A stretch of DNA of 55,441 nt from NCBI GenBank assembly GCA_910579275.1, contig CAJTTO010000027.1, forward strand, positions 1 to 55,441. The letters run 5' to 3'. This stretch comes from an uncultured Lachnospiraceae bacterium. Its GTDB lineage: Bacteria; Bacillota; Clostridia; Lachnospirales; Lachnospiraceae. Both the position numbers and the translations under genes were made by a program. The notes beneath the pieces are model-generated. The model saw nothing but the letters and a program-made list of their open reading frames with translations, searched no databases and was not told where the DNA came from. Of the stretch, positions 1 to 8,960 are shown piece by piece; position 1 is the first letter of the stretch; every line of letters begins with the position of its first letter.

Positions 1-48
1 CGTTTATATGGCCTGTTTTTCTGTTGCATCTTCAGTGAGTTTCCGAGA

Positions 49-283
49 CTACTCACCCCGATTCATAAAATCTAGTTTTATTCTCTTGTATTCTGTTGCA
101 ATACCAATAGCGAGGTAATCTGGAATTTCATCTAAATATAACTCCAATTCCGCATTTTCACTTAATACATCATCAGACAGTCTTTCTTTTGTTACAAGAC
201 ATTATTTTCCCCCGTCTTTCTTCATTTACTTCATTTATTTTTCCAATTACAGAAATCACCTTTATACGCATAAATTCTTTCAT
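49..283 (-). pseudogene. possible frameshifted gene remnant
   Basis: Read on the minus strand, an ATG at 283 opens a frame of 36 codons with charged, protein-like composition (MKEFMRIKVISVIGKINEV). A second frame continues to a stop at 49-51 with similarly protein-like sequence (ending YKRIKLDFMNRGE). Joining them requires a frameshift near position 190-205. No family is recognised. The distance from the ATG to the stop is not a multiple of three, as expected for a frameshifted gene. Codon composition is the only support, so this could be chance. Confidence 0.3.
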
Positions 284-299
284 CCAAAATCATCAATCC

Positions 300-460
300 T
301 TAGGAACTGTTCAGAAATTACTTGTGACAAGTACGCCGTATAAATGTTCAGCTGCAAAGAAGAAAATCGCAGGCATAGCGGGCTATGTCAAGATTTTCTG
401 ATGCCGCAGATGGACATTTAGACAAGTAATTGTCATGAGTAATTTCTGAACAGTTCCTTA
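300..460. repeat. palindromic repeat, family A (copy A1)
   Basis: The ends are inverted repeats: the left end starts TTAGGAACTGTTCAG and the right end finishes CTGAACAGTTCCTTA, and the match continues through AAATTAC. The interior holds a second stem built on GAAAATC and GATTTTC. The 161-bp size and the TTAGGAA...TTCCTTA termini match copies at 45714 and 51200. No open reading frame of note lies inside. It looks like a MITE or REP-like mobile palindrome. The rest of the sequence from 461 to the iorA start shows no other feature. Confidence 0.75.
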
Positions 461-711
461 GTTTCATGACCTTGTACCAATCTCTTAAACACATTCTAAT
501 ACCTACATAGCTGCCAAATCAGTATATCCCCGCAATAACCCTTGTCATACATGATTTTACCATAGAATCGGTAGAAATGATACAAAATAATGCGTCACTT
601 TAGTGGCAGTACGGGTCTGTGCATAAAAAGTTCCGCATTTCCATTGCCCTCTGCATAAAAATACATTATAATCATAAGGAACTGATAACGATTACAATGA
701 GGTACAACATT

Positions 712-2541
712 ATGAGAAAAGAATACGTAATGGGCAACGGCGCGATTGCACTTGGCGCGCTCGCTGCCGGTGTGAATATTGTCTCGGGATATCCCGGAAC
801 GCCGTCGTCCGAAATTATAGAGACCATTCAAAAATATCCGCATGACGGGCTTCATCTCGAGTGGTCGGTCAACGAAAAGTCCGCCATGGAAGTTGCGGCG
901 AGCGCCGCCTATGCAGGCGCAAGAACACTTGTCACCATGAAACAAGTGGGTCTGAACGTTGCTTCCGACCCCATCATGTCGCTTGCCTATGTCGGTGTCA
1001 AGGGCGGCATGGTCATTGTCTCTGCGGACGATCCCGGCCCGATCTCGTCCCAGACCGAACAGGACACCCGAATGTTTGCAGAATTTTGCAGAATCCCTGT
1101 CTTTGACCCTGTCTCGCCGGAGGAAGCCTATCAAATGGTTCAGGACGCTTTTGCGTACTCTGAAAAATATCAGACGCCTGTCCTTTTCAGACCGACTACA
1201 CGCATCTGTCATGCGTATGCCTCCATCGACATTGCACGCGGACAGGAGCCGTTTTACACGCCGCACCCCTATGAAGGCTTTGTGAAAGATTCCAAAAAAT
1301 GGGTAATTTTCCCCCGTCTCTCCTTTGCCAACCACGCCATGATTGAAAAGCGCAATCCTGAGATTGGCAGGGACTTCTCTAATTATGACATGAATGTCAT
1401 AACCGGAAGCGGAAAAAAGGCAGTCTTTGCGTCGGGTGTCAGCTATGCATACGCAAAAGAATACTTAAAGGACAAGAATGATATCCGGCTTTGCAAAATC
1501 GCCACACCCTACCCGTTTCCAGAGACGTTTGTCCGAAAGGCACTTGAGGGCGTGGAGGAAGCCATCTGCATCGAGGAACTCAGCCCATACATAGAAAACG
1601 CCCTCCTAAAAGTAATCGGCGCACACCAACTGTCCGTCAAAGTATATGGAAAGCTTACCGGACACGTCAGCCCCAGCGGGGAAAATTCCGCCGACGCCGC
1701 AGCAGAAATCCTAAGCGGCTTCCTTGGAACAGCGCCAAAAGAGACCGGCATTGACCTTTCCGACATGCCGCCGCTTCCCACACGTCCGCCCGTCCTGTGC
1801 GCCGGCTGCCCACACCGCGCATCGTTTTACGCTGTAAAGAAAGCCATGCAGGAAATGCCGGACAAGACCGGCTATTTCTGCGGAGATATCGGCTGCTACA
1901 CCCTCGGAAACGCCATGCCGCTCGACATGGTTGACACCTGCCTGTGTATGGGCGCAGGCATCACCATGGCACAGGGCTTCCACTGGACAGACCCTGACGC
2001 CGTATGCTTTGCCTTTGTCGGCGACTCCACGTTTTTCGCCTCCAGCATGACAGGCGTGGTCAACGCCATCTACAATGAAGCCGACATGATTTTGTGCGTG
2101 CTGGACAATTCCACCACCGCCATGACCGGACACCAGCCGCACCCCGGAACAGGATGCAATATGATGGGAAATGTCGTTGACAAGGTAAGCATTGTCCGCA
2201 TTCTCGAAGGAATGGGTGTAAAGAAAATAGAGGTTGTTGACCCCTTAGCGCTTGACAAGGCAGTGCATATTGTCAAGGAATGCGCCGCGCTGTCCGGTGT
2301 GAAGGCAATCATTTTCAAATCCCCCTGCATCGCAGTCAGCAAACCCGCAGGGAAAATGACGCTGTCCGACAAGTGTATCCAATGCAAAAAATGCATCCGT
2401 GAAATCGGGTGTCCCGCTCTCATTACCGTAAACGGAACTGTCGCCATCGACGAGGCACTCTGCACCGGCTGCGGCTTGTGCAGCCAAATCTGCCCGGTAT
2501 CGGCTATCGTAAGCAAGGAAAGGGGTGATATCAATGAATAA
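712..2541 (+). CDS. iorA: indolepyruvate:ferredoxin oxidoreductase, alpha subunit
   Basis: Catalytic TPP- and iron-sulfur subunit of the anaerobic enzyme that decarboxylates arylpyruvates (indolepyruvate, phenylpyruvate) to arylacetyl-CoA and reduces ferredoxin in the cytoplasm. The N-terminal domain shows GYPGTPSSEI near residue 26. The TPP-binding half shows GDIGCYTLG and GDSTFFASS. The C-terminus carries two 4Fe-4S motifs, CIQCKKCIREIGCP and CTGCGLCSQICP. The 609-residue length is normal for IorA. ATG 712 is chosen because GAGGT lies 8 bases upstream; in-frame ATGs at 619 and 697 lack a good ribosome site and precede the conserved start. The stop overlaps the iorB start by 8 bases, so the two subunits are translationally coupled. 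Confidence 0.95.
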   Translation: MRKEYVMGNGAIALGALAAGVNIVSGYPGTPSSEIIETIQKYPHDGLHLEWSVNEKSAMEVAASAAYAGARTLVTMKQVGLNVASDPIMSLAYVGVKGGMVIVSADDPGPISSQTEQDTRMFAEFCRIPVFDPVSPEEAYQMVQDAFAYSEKYQTPVLFRPTTRICHAYASIDIARGQEPFYTPHPYEGFVKDSKKWVIFPRLSFANHAMIEKRNPEIGRDFSNYDMNVITGSGKKAVFASGVSYAYAKEYLKDKNDIRLCKIATPYPFPETFVRKALEGVEEAICIEELSPYIENALLKVIGAHQLSVKVYGKLTGHVSPSGENSADAAAEILSGFLGTAPKETGIDLSDMPPLPTRPPVLCAGCPHRASFYAVKKAMQEMPDKTGYFCGDIGCYTLGNAMPLDMVDTCLCMGAGITMAQGFHWTDPDAVCFAFVGDSTFFASSMTGVVNAIYNEADMILCVLDNSTTAMTGHQPHPGTGCNMMGNVVDKVSIVRILEGMGVKKIEVVDPLALDKAVHIVKECAALSGVKAIIFKSPCIAVSKPAGKMTLSDKCIQCKKCIREIGCPALITVNGTVAIDEALCTGCGLCSQICPVSAIVSKERGDINE

Positions 2542-3124
2542 AGATATCCTAATCTGCGGCGTGGGCGGTCAGGGAACCGTACTCGCGTCAAAGCTCATCG
2601 CAGCTGCCGCCATGAACTGCGGCAATACCGTGCACTCCGCCGAGACCATCGGCATGGCACAGCGCGGCGGCTCCGTCACAAGCCATGTCCGCATTGGAGA
2701 CACTGCATTCTCCCCGCTGATTCCAAAAGGAACCGCCGATATCCTGCTCGCTTTTGAGCCTGCCGAGGCAGTTCGAAACCTCTCCTATCTGAAAAAGGAC
2801 GGGGCAGTCATCGTCAACAGCAATCCTGTGAAACCGACTACGGAATCCCTGAACGATACAGGGTATGACGGAACAGAACTGCTGGCGTATCTCAAAACGA
2901 AATGCAACTGCCTTGTGATAGACGCCGAAGCCCTCTGCGCCCCGTTCGGCTCCTCGCGCTACTTTAATGTAGCAATCTTAGGTGCCGCTGCCGGAACCGG
3001 CTGGCTCGGTCTATCCAGCGATGCACTGTTACAGGAAATAGAAACCAGAGTGCCCGCGAAATTCGTGGAAACCAATAAGAAGGCGTTTCTTGCGGGGATT
3101 GCATACGCAACAGCCCAAAAATAA
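2534..3124 (+). CDS. iorB: indolepyruvate:ferredoxin oxidoreductase, beta subunit
   Basis: Partner subunit of IorA, belonging to the pyruvate ferredoxin oxidoreductase gamma-domain family. The N-terminal GVGGQG motif (ILICGVGGQGTVLASKL) and the AETIGMAQRGGSV segment are typical of IorB. The 196-residue length fits the family. The start is ATG 2534 behind AGGGGTG at 2521-2527; the GTG at 2525 sits inside that ribosome site and is rejected. It overlaps the end of iorA and is followed after 68 bases by a phenylacetate-CoA ligase gene, making a three-gene arylpyruvate/arylacetate unit. Confidence 0.93.
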   Translation: MNKDILICGVGGQGTVLASKLIAAAAMNCGNTVHSAETIGMAQRGGSVTSHVRIGDTAFSPLIPKGTADILLAFEPAEAVRNLSYLKKDGAVIVNSNPVKPTTESLNDTGYDGTELLAYLKTKCNCLVIDAEALCAPFGSSRYFNVAILGAAAGTGWLGLSSDALLQEIETRVPAKFVETNKKAFLAGIAYATAQK

Positions 3125-3192
3125 AAACAGCTATTTTTGTACGCCATCCGGCCGGATTGTGTACCACCCTAAAGACAGGAGGATTTTCATTC

Positions 3193-4434
3193 ATGCAGTT
3201 AAATGAAACACAACGCTCACAGATTCACGCCCAGATTCAACGATTGGTCAAGACCGACAGCTATTACGGTAAAATCTACAGGGAACTTGGCATTCAAGGT
3301 ATCCAAAGTCAGGAGGACTTTGAAGCGCTTCCGTTTTCCAGCAAGGACGATCTGCGCAACGCTTACCCGCTGGGCATACAGGCAGTGCCTGACGAGGAAG
3401 TGGTTCGCATTCACTCTTCCTCCGGCACAACAGGCAAACCCGTTATTATTCCCTACACCGCAAAGGATATCGAGGACTGGGCGGTCATGTTTGCCCGCTG
3501 CTACGAGACGGCAGGCATCACCAGCACCGACCGCATTCAGATTACACCCGGCTATGGCCTGTGGACAGCAGGCATCGGTTTCCAGACAGGCTGTGAGAAG
3601 CTTGGCGCCATGGCAATTCCGATGGGTCCCGGCAACACGGACAAACAGCTGCAAATGATGATCGACCTAAAGTCCACCGTCATTACCGCCACCTCCTCCT
3701 ACGCACTCCTGCTCGCAGAAGAAATCAACAAGCGCGGCTTAAAAAACCAGATTCATCTGAAAAAAGGCGTGATTGGTTCTGAGCGGTGGAGCGAAAAGAT
3801 GCGCAAGTACATCCGTGAAGAACTCGGTATCGAGCTTTATGATATCTATGGATTGACAGAAATCTATGGGCCGGGAATCGGCATCAATTGTGAAAAAGAA
3901 AGCGGAATCCACTATTGGGACGATTATATTTACATCGAAATTATAGACCCCAAGACCGGAAAACCTGTTCCCGACGGGGAGGAGGGCGAGATCGTCATCA
4001 CCACACTCGTCAAGGAGGGAGCGCCGCTCATCCGCTTCCGCACACATGATATTTCCAGAATTATCCCCGAAAAGTGTTCGTGCGGCAGCAGTTATCCACG
4101 AATCGACATGATCCGGGGCAGAAGTGACGACATGTTCAAAGTGCGCGGCGTCAACATGTTCCCAAGCCAAATCGAAGATTTGTTGCAGAATGTTGACGGT
4201 GTGGCAAGCGAGTACACTGTCACGCTGGCACACGATGACGAAAAGAACCGCGACATCATGATTCTAACTGTCGAGGCGGAGGGACGCGTCAGCTTTGAAA
4301 CCACCACACTGAAAATAAAGGAACTGTTCAAGTCCCGCATCGGCGTCACACCGAAAGTGACTGTCGTGCCAATCAAAACCCTGCCGCGAAGCGAAAAAAA
4401 GACAAAGCGCGTGACAGACTATCGTGAAACCTAA
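3193..4434 (+). CDS. paaK: phenylacetate-CoA ligase family protein
   Basis: AMP-forming aryl-acid:CoA ligase of the ANL superfamily, converting phenylacetate or a related arylacetate plus CoA and ATP to the thioester. The phosphate-binding loop reads HSSSGTTGKPVIIPYT near residue 78. The adenylate motif is YDIYGLTEIYGPG, and the mobile C-terminal domain contains GRSDDMFKVRG. The 413-residue length is close to the usual 430. ATG 3193 is preceded by AGGAGG at 3177-3182. Following iorAB, it could run with IorAB in either direction: arylacetate activation then reductive carboxylation to the arylpyruvate, or use of the arylacetyl-CoA made by IorAB. Substrate choice between indole-, phenyl- and hydroxyphenylacetate cannot be read from the sequence. 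Confidence 0.88.
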   Translation: MQLNETQRSQIHAQIQRLVKTDSYYGKIYRELGIQGIQSQEDFEALPFSSKDDLRNAYPLGIQAVPDEEVVRIHSSSGTTGKPVIIPYTAKDIEDWAVMFARCYETAGITSTDRIQITPGYGLWTAGIGFQTGCEKLGAMAIPMGPGNTDKQLQMMIDLKSTVITATSSYALLLAEEINKRGLKNQIHLKKGVIGSERWSEKMRKYIREELGIELYDIYGLTEIYGPGIGINCEKESGIHYWDDYIYIEIIDPKTGKPVPDGEEGEIVITTLVKEGAPLIRFRTHDISRIIPEKCSCGSSYPRIDMIRGRSDDMFKVRGVNMFPSQIEDLLQNVDGVASEYTVTLAHDDEKNRDIMILTVEAEGRVSFETTTLKIKELFKSRIGVTPKVTVVPIKTLPRSEKKTKRVTDYRET

Positions 4435-4461
4435 AACCCAGCCGCTTTGGCGGCTGGGTTT
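4435..4461. terminator. bidirectional Rho-independent terminator
   Basis: A perfect 11-bp stem, AACCCAGCCGC / GCGGCTGGGTT, with a 4-base TTTG loop begins directly after the paaK stop codon. T-rich sequence follows on the plus strand and TTTT follows on the minus strand. It sits between the convergent paaK and the minus-strand binding-protein gene and can end both transcripts. Confidence 0.9.
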
Positions 4462-4479
4462 CTCTACGTGATTCCTGTA

Positions 4480-5454
4480 TTATTTCCCATACTGCGATAC
4501 ATTGCTGCTGTCCACGCGCTCAAAGTCTACCCAGACATACTTTCCGTCCTCTGAACTTCCTTCAAGCTCTTTCACATCTCCATCTCCGGCAAGCTGTACT
4601 GCGGCATCTACGGCAGTATGCCCCTGACCGCTGCCCGACTGGTATACGGTAAATGCCATATCTCCATTGCGGATTGCCTCGCAGCCGTCGGCTGTGGCGT
4701 CCACGCCGAGTATTGGTATTGAGATACCGTTCTTTTTGCAAGCCTCCACCACGCCAAGCGCCATGGCGTCGTTGTTGCAGACAACACAGTCCACGGAAAC
4801 GCCTGTCCGCAAAAACAGCTCAAACAGTCTCTGCGCCTGCGCCGTGTCCCAGTTCGCCGTGTCCTCAAATACATAGCGAATCTGTTTGCCGCTTTGCTCC
4901 AGTGCCTTCTTCACACCATTTGTCCTGCCCTTAGTGGCGGAATGATTGGAAGGACCTTTGAGCAGTGCCACATTGATCTCCTGACTGCCCGCAAGTTTTC
5001 CCAACACATATTCTGCCTGAAACTCTCCGGCAACCTGTTCGCTGGAACCGACAAAGACATATTTTCCAGCCTGCAGGTACTTTTCATCAGGACAGCTGTT
5101 GACAAACACAATCGGAATATCCTCTGCACACATCTTTAACTGAACAACCGTATCCACGGAAACCACACTGCAAATAATCACATCATATTTTTCTGCCGCT
5201 GCTCTTTTGATCTGCTCCACCTGTTTCTCAATCGAGCCTTCCGCATCCTCCATCACGAACTGCGCCCCGACTTCTGCTGCCTTTTCCGCCGCCGCATCCA
5301 CAAGTGTACGCCGAAACGTGTCCATCTGATTCAGGGAAAAGAAGATTCGTATGCCGCCCTTTCCGCCTGCATTCTGTGCACAGCCTGACAAAGCGGAAAT
5401 CAGTATGACAACAATAACACACAGGGAAACACCCCTTTTCATACGCTTCATCAT
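4480..5454 (-). CDS. sugar-type periplasmic binding lipoprotein
   Basis: Extracytoplasmic ligand-binding lipoprotein of the ribose/galactose-binding (Peripla_BP_4) type. A signal peptide ends in the lipobox LSGC with Cys25 as the lipidated residue. The body shows the family pattern, including VVCNNDAMALGVVEA and PILGVDATADGCEAI. The 324-residue length is normal. The ATG overlaps the stop of the upstream chemoreceptor gene by 4 bases (ATGA), and a GGAGGGAGG ribosome site precedes it. No permease or ATPase genes adjoin, so the context points to a sensing role, presenting a ligand to the chemoreceptor, rather than transport. The ligand is unknown; sugar or autoinducer-2-like compounds are possible. 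Confidence 0.85.
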   Translation of the reverse strand: MMKRMKRGVSLCVIVVILISALSGCAQNAGGKGGIRIFFSLNQMDTFRRTLVDAAAEKAAEVGAQFVMEDAEGSIEKQVEQIKRAAAEKYDVIICSVVSVDTVVQLKMCAEDIPIVFVNSCPDEKYLQAGKYVFVGSSEQVAGEFQAEYVLGKLAGSQEINVALLKGPSNHSATKGRTNGVKKALEQSGKQIRYVFEDTANWDTAQAQRLFELFLRTGVSVDCVVCNNDAMALGVVEACKKNGISIPILGVDATADGCEAIRNGDMAFTVYQSGSGQGHTAVDAAVQLAGDGDVKELEGSSEDGKYVWVDFERVDSSNVSQYGK

Positions 5455-7457
5455 TGTCCTCCCTCCTCTCTGACTTTGAATATGGCAACCTGTTCATACA
5501 GTTCTTCTGCCGACGCCGTCAGTTCCTTTGCGCCCTCGGAAACGTTCTCACTGTTGCCGGTGATATTGTCCACCTGACGCACCATCGACTCGGAGGTCGC
5601 CAGAATCTCCTCCGAACTGGCAGCCTGCTCCTCTGAAATTGCTGCGACATTCGTCGCAACCTCGTCAACCTTCTCCACCTTATGAATCATCTCACGCACA
5701 AGTGCGCTCACCTGATCAATATTGTTGAAGATGGCATCAAACGTTCTTAATGTATCTTCCACCAGCGTGCTGCTGTGGTCAATATTTTTCACGCTTTCAT
5801 TTGTCTGCTTGACAGTATCTCCTACCAGATTGTTTATCTGGCTGATAAGTCCTTCAATATTATGTACCGCCTCGGCGCTGGTATTGGCAAGCTGCCCGAT
5901 TTCCGTCGCCACAACGGCAAATCCTCTGCCTGCATCGCCTGCGCGCGCCGCCTCAATCGAGGCATTCAGGGACAGCAGTGATGTCTGATCGGCAATACTT
6001 CCAATGATTTCTGTGATGTTGGTAATCTCCAGCGATGCCTTTCCCACTTCATCAATCGACTGCTGGAGCTTCTGCATGGAAACATTGATTATCTCCATCG
6101 CACTGCTGACGCGCTGTAAATCGTCTTTTCCCTGACGGGAAACCGTGACCGTCTCCTGCATTTTTCCGCCGACCTGTTCCCCGTCGTCCTTTGTGTCAGA
6201 GACAACCATGGCAAGTGTTGTCGCATGTTCCGCAATCTCACCGACAGAGAGGGACAGCTGTTCTACTGTCGTATTCAGCTCCCTCATCGACTGTCCCTGA
6301 AGCTTGGACGCGTCATACATCTCCCGAGATATCGTATCGCTGTTTCCGGCCTGTGTACTCAGCTTGTCAGACACACCATGTATCGAGGCAATCATCTGCC
6401 GCATGGTACGTATAAACTGCTCCACATATCCGCCCATCACGCCAATCTCATCATTGCTGCCCGCTTTCACCTGCACCGTAAAATCGCCGTTGGTCATTGC
6501 CGTGATAATCTTGATAAGTTCCTTGACCGGACGAATCACCATATGTACTACACGTTCTACCAACACTGCCAACAGAATGATGGACAATAGTCCGATTACC
6601 AGCATCATGTTGCGGACGCTGTCAATATCTGCATAGATTACCTTTGTCGGAACATACGATACCAGCACCCAGTCCGTTCCGTCTATTTGCGAAAAAGCAG
6701 TCATATTGCTGTCAAATTCACACATTTCAAAATCCGCTGCTTCCACCTTCTTCCAAATATCCTGCATAAAAACGTCATTGCAGTCAGAAAGTTTCGTTGA
6801 AATGAGATCATTTTCATGATGCGCAAGAATCGTGCCGTCGGTCGCGTTCACGAGAAACGCGCGCGCCTGCTCCATCTCAATGTAGCTGTTTACAATGATA
6901 CTGATACGCTCAAGTGTAAGATCGGCTGAGATGACCTTGATTTTACCGGACTGGTCATCCAGTATTCCGGACGCACTGATAACCTTGCTGCCCTCGGCAT
7001 TCGTATATGCATTCGTCAGCCCCATATTCCAACGGGTCAGTCCCTCCTGAAACCACACGGACTGTACGGGATTGCTCTCCGACTTCTCTGAGCCGGATGC
7101 AGTCATCAGATTTCCGTCCTGATCCGCAATATACAGTCCGTCCGGATAATTGTCATGAAACCCATAATAGCTGTCCAGAATCGTCTGCAGCTGCTGCTGC
7201 CCGGGTTTTGTCTGCTCAATCGACTGCTTAACCGCACTAAATGCAGACAAATTCTCGTTCAGCCATGCCTCAATCTGGTTCGTCTGGTTGTCAATGGAAG
7301 ACCGGAGCAAGTCCTCCGAGTACTCCTTAATTATTCCCTTTGAAATAAAATATAAAATCCCCACCAGCAGTATCATAATGACGATGACCACCGGCAGTAT
7401 GATTCCCAGCAGCTTTACCTTAATAGAAACAATTTTCTTCTGTCTTTCCTCTTTCAT
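5451..7457 (-). CDS. methyl-accepting chemotaxis protein with extracellular Cache-type sensor
   Basis: Transmembrane chemoreceptor of 668 residues. It has a membrane segment near residues 13-36, an extracellular sensor of about 250 residues of dCache type, a second membrane segment near 285-305, a HAMP domain (RPVKELIKIITAM) and a long coiled-coil signalling domain. The hairpin tip that contacts CheA/CheW is recognisable as NASIEAARAGDAGRGFAVVA. The C-terminus has no CheR-docking pentapeptide. It overlaps the downstream binding-lipoprotein gene by 4 bases, suggesting that the lipoprotein delivers ligand to this receptor. The upstream neighbours are a PurF-like gene and a diguanylate cyclase on the same strand. 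Confidence 0.92.
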   Translation of the reverse strand: MKEERQKKIVSIKVKLLGIILPVVIVIMILLVGILYFISKGIIKEYSEDLLRSSIDNQTNQIEAWLNENLSAFSAVKQSIEQTKPGQQQLQTILDSYYGFHDNYPDGLYIADQDGNLMTASGSEKSESNPVQSVWFQEGLTRWNMGLTNAYTNAEGSKVISASGILDDQSGKIKVISADLTLERISIIVNSYIEMEQARAFLVNATDGTILAHHENDLISTKLSDCNDVFMQDIWKKVEAADFEMCEFDSNMTAFSQIDGTDWVLVSYVPTKVIYADIDSVRNMMLVIGLLSIILLAVLVERVVHMVIRPVKELIKIITAMTNGDFTVQVKAGSNDEIGVMGGYVEQFIRTMRQMIASIHGVSDKLSTQAGNSDTISREMYDASKLQGQSMRELNTTVEQLSLSVGEIAEHATTLAMVVSDTKDDGEQVGGKMQETVTVSRQGKDDLQRVSSAMEIINVSMQKLQQSIDEVGKASLEITNITEIIGSIADQTSLLSLNASIEAARAGDAGRGFAVVATEIGQLANTSAEAVHNIEGLISQINNLVGDTVKQTNESVKNIDHSSTLVEDTLRTFDAIFNNIDQVSALVREMIHKVEKVDEVATNVAAISEEQAASSEEILATSESMVRQVDNITGNSENVSEGAKELTASAEELYEQVAIFKVREEGGQ

Positions 7458-7530
7458 CTTCTGCCGCCTTTCTAAAACCGAACCTTACGTTAACCATGGA
7501 AAATATTACACTTGTATCTACGTTTCTCTC

Positions 7531-8937
7531 CTACTCCTTTCCATTCCAGCAGTATGTGCACAGCTTACAGTGATCCAGACCGGTCGCGTCAAGCATGTCA
7601 TCAAGTCTGTTAAACCGAAGCGACGTGAAGTTAAGCTCTTTCCGAATCTCCTCAACCATCTGCTCATATTTCTCCGACTCCGGATCCGCGTACTCCTCCA
7701 GAATCTCCTTCGTCACATGTCCGTTCTCCAGCCGCTCAATCACACGTCTGGTAATCAGATCCATCTCCGAGGAGGAGCGCGAGAAGTTCAGGTATTTACA
7801 ACCGTACAATAGAGGCGGGCACGCCGGTCTGATATGCACTTCCTTCGCACCACTCTGGTACAGAAATTCCGTCGTCTCACGCAGCTGTGTTCCCCGGACA
7901 ATGGAATCGTCTATCAAAAGCAGGCTCTTGTCCTGAATCAAGTCATCCACTGCCAGCAGCTTCATCTTGGCAATCAGGTTGCGCTTGCTCTGTATCGTCG
8001 GCATAAAGGAACGCGGCCAGGTCGGCGTGTACTTGATAAACGGTCTCGAGAACGGAATCCCAGACTCGTTCGCATACCCCACTGCATGCGCAATACCGGA
8101 GTCCGGCACTCCCGCCACAATATCCGGCTGTACATTGTCGCGCTGTGCCATCTTCTCACCGCAGCGGTAACGCATCTGCTCCACATTGACCCCCTCATAC
8201 GAGCTTGCCGGATACCCGTAATATACCCATAAAAATGTACAGATTTTCATATCACTCTGCGGGTTCACCAGTGTGACACAGTTTTTCTCCGTCATCACGG
8301 CAATCTCTCCCGGCCCTAGTTCCTTGTAGTCAGTATATCCGAGATTTTTGAACGCAAAATTTTCAAACGAAGCACAGAAACCGTCTTCCTTTCTGCCTAT
8401 CACAATCGGTGTCCTGCCATACTTGTCCCTTGCCGCATAAATACCCGCCTTGTTCATGAGAAGAATCGACAAGGAACCTTCGATGACATCCAATGCAAAA
8501 TTAAGTCCTTCTATGAGGTTTTCCCTGCGGTTGATAAGCGCCGCGACAAGCTCCGTGGCATTGATCTCCCCGCCGCTCATCTCCTGAAAATGTGCATGTC
8601 CCACATCAAACAGACGCTGTATCAGCTCGTCCGTATTGTTAATCTTTCCCACCGTAGTCAGTGCGTAAGTGCCATGGTGCGAACGGATAATCAGCGGCTG
8701 CGGTTCATAGTCCGAAATACAGCCTATACCATAATTTCCATGCATCTCATTGACATCTTTGTCAAACTTCGTCCGAAACGGCGCATTCTCAATGTTATGA
8801 ATCGCCCTGTTAAAACCATCCTTTCCATAAACTGCCATCCCCCCGCGCCTTGTTCCCAAATGCGAGTGGTAGTCAATTCCAAAAAACAAATCAAACACAC
8901 AATCCTGCTGTGATGTTACCCCAAAAAAGCCGCCCAT
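7531..8937 (-). CDS. amidophosphoribosyltransferase-like protein lacking the glutaminase nucleophile
   Basis: A 468-residue PurF homologue. The N-terminal Ntn-glutaminase fold is recognisable (HLGTRRGGMAVYG) but starts MGGFFGV where active enzymes have Cys at position 2 (MCGIFG type). The HVRY arginine region reads GIGCISDYEPQP, so a glutamine-binding residue is also lost. The phosphoribosyltransferase domain is well kept, with the PRPP loop LLLIDDSIVRGTQL. Cysteines in the positions of the Bacillus-type 4Fe-4S ligands remain (ICTFLW, LLYGCKY and the C-terminal CKLCTYCW). It may use free ammonia, or have taken a regulatory or other role. It lies 23 bases after a diguanylate cyclase gene and 73 bases before the chemoreceptor gene, not among purine genes. 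AGGGA precedes the ATG. Confidence 0.85.
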   Translation of the reverse strand: MGGFFGVTSQQDCVFDLFFGIDYHSHLGTRRGGMAVYGKDGFNRAIHNIENAPFRTKFDKDVNEMHGNYGIGCISDYEPQPLIIRSHHGTYALTTVGKINNTDELIQRLFDVGHAHFQEMSGGEINATELVAALINRRENLIEGLNFALDVIEGSLSILLMNKAGIYAARDKYGRTPIVIGRKEDGFCASFENFAFKNLGYTDYKELGPGEIAVMTEKNCVTLVNPQSDMKICTFLWVYYGYPASSYEGVNVEQMRYRCGEKMAQRDNVQPDIVAGVPDSGIAHAVGYANESGIPFSRPFIKYTPTWPRSFMPTIQSKRNLIAKMKLLAVDDLIQDKSLLLIDDSIVRGTQLRETTEFLYQSGAKEVHIRPACPPLLYGCKYLNFSRSSSEMDLITRRVIERLENGHVTKEILEEYADPESEKYEQMVEEIRKELNFTSLRFNRLDDMLDATGLDHCKLCTYCWNGKE

Positions 8938-8960
8938 TTTCTTTTCCCTGCCTTTCCTTT

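Noticed and set aside
595..1335. 246-codon minus-strand open frame opposite iorA
   Set aside because: It is a shadow of the well-supported iorA frame, has no ribosome site and reads as low-similarity Arg/His-rich sequence.
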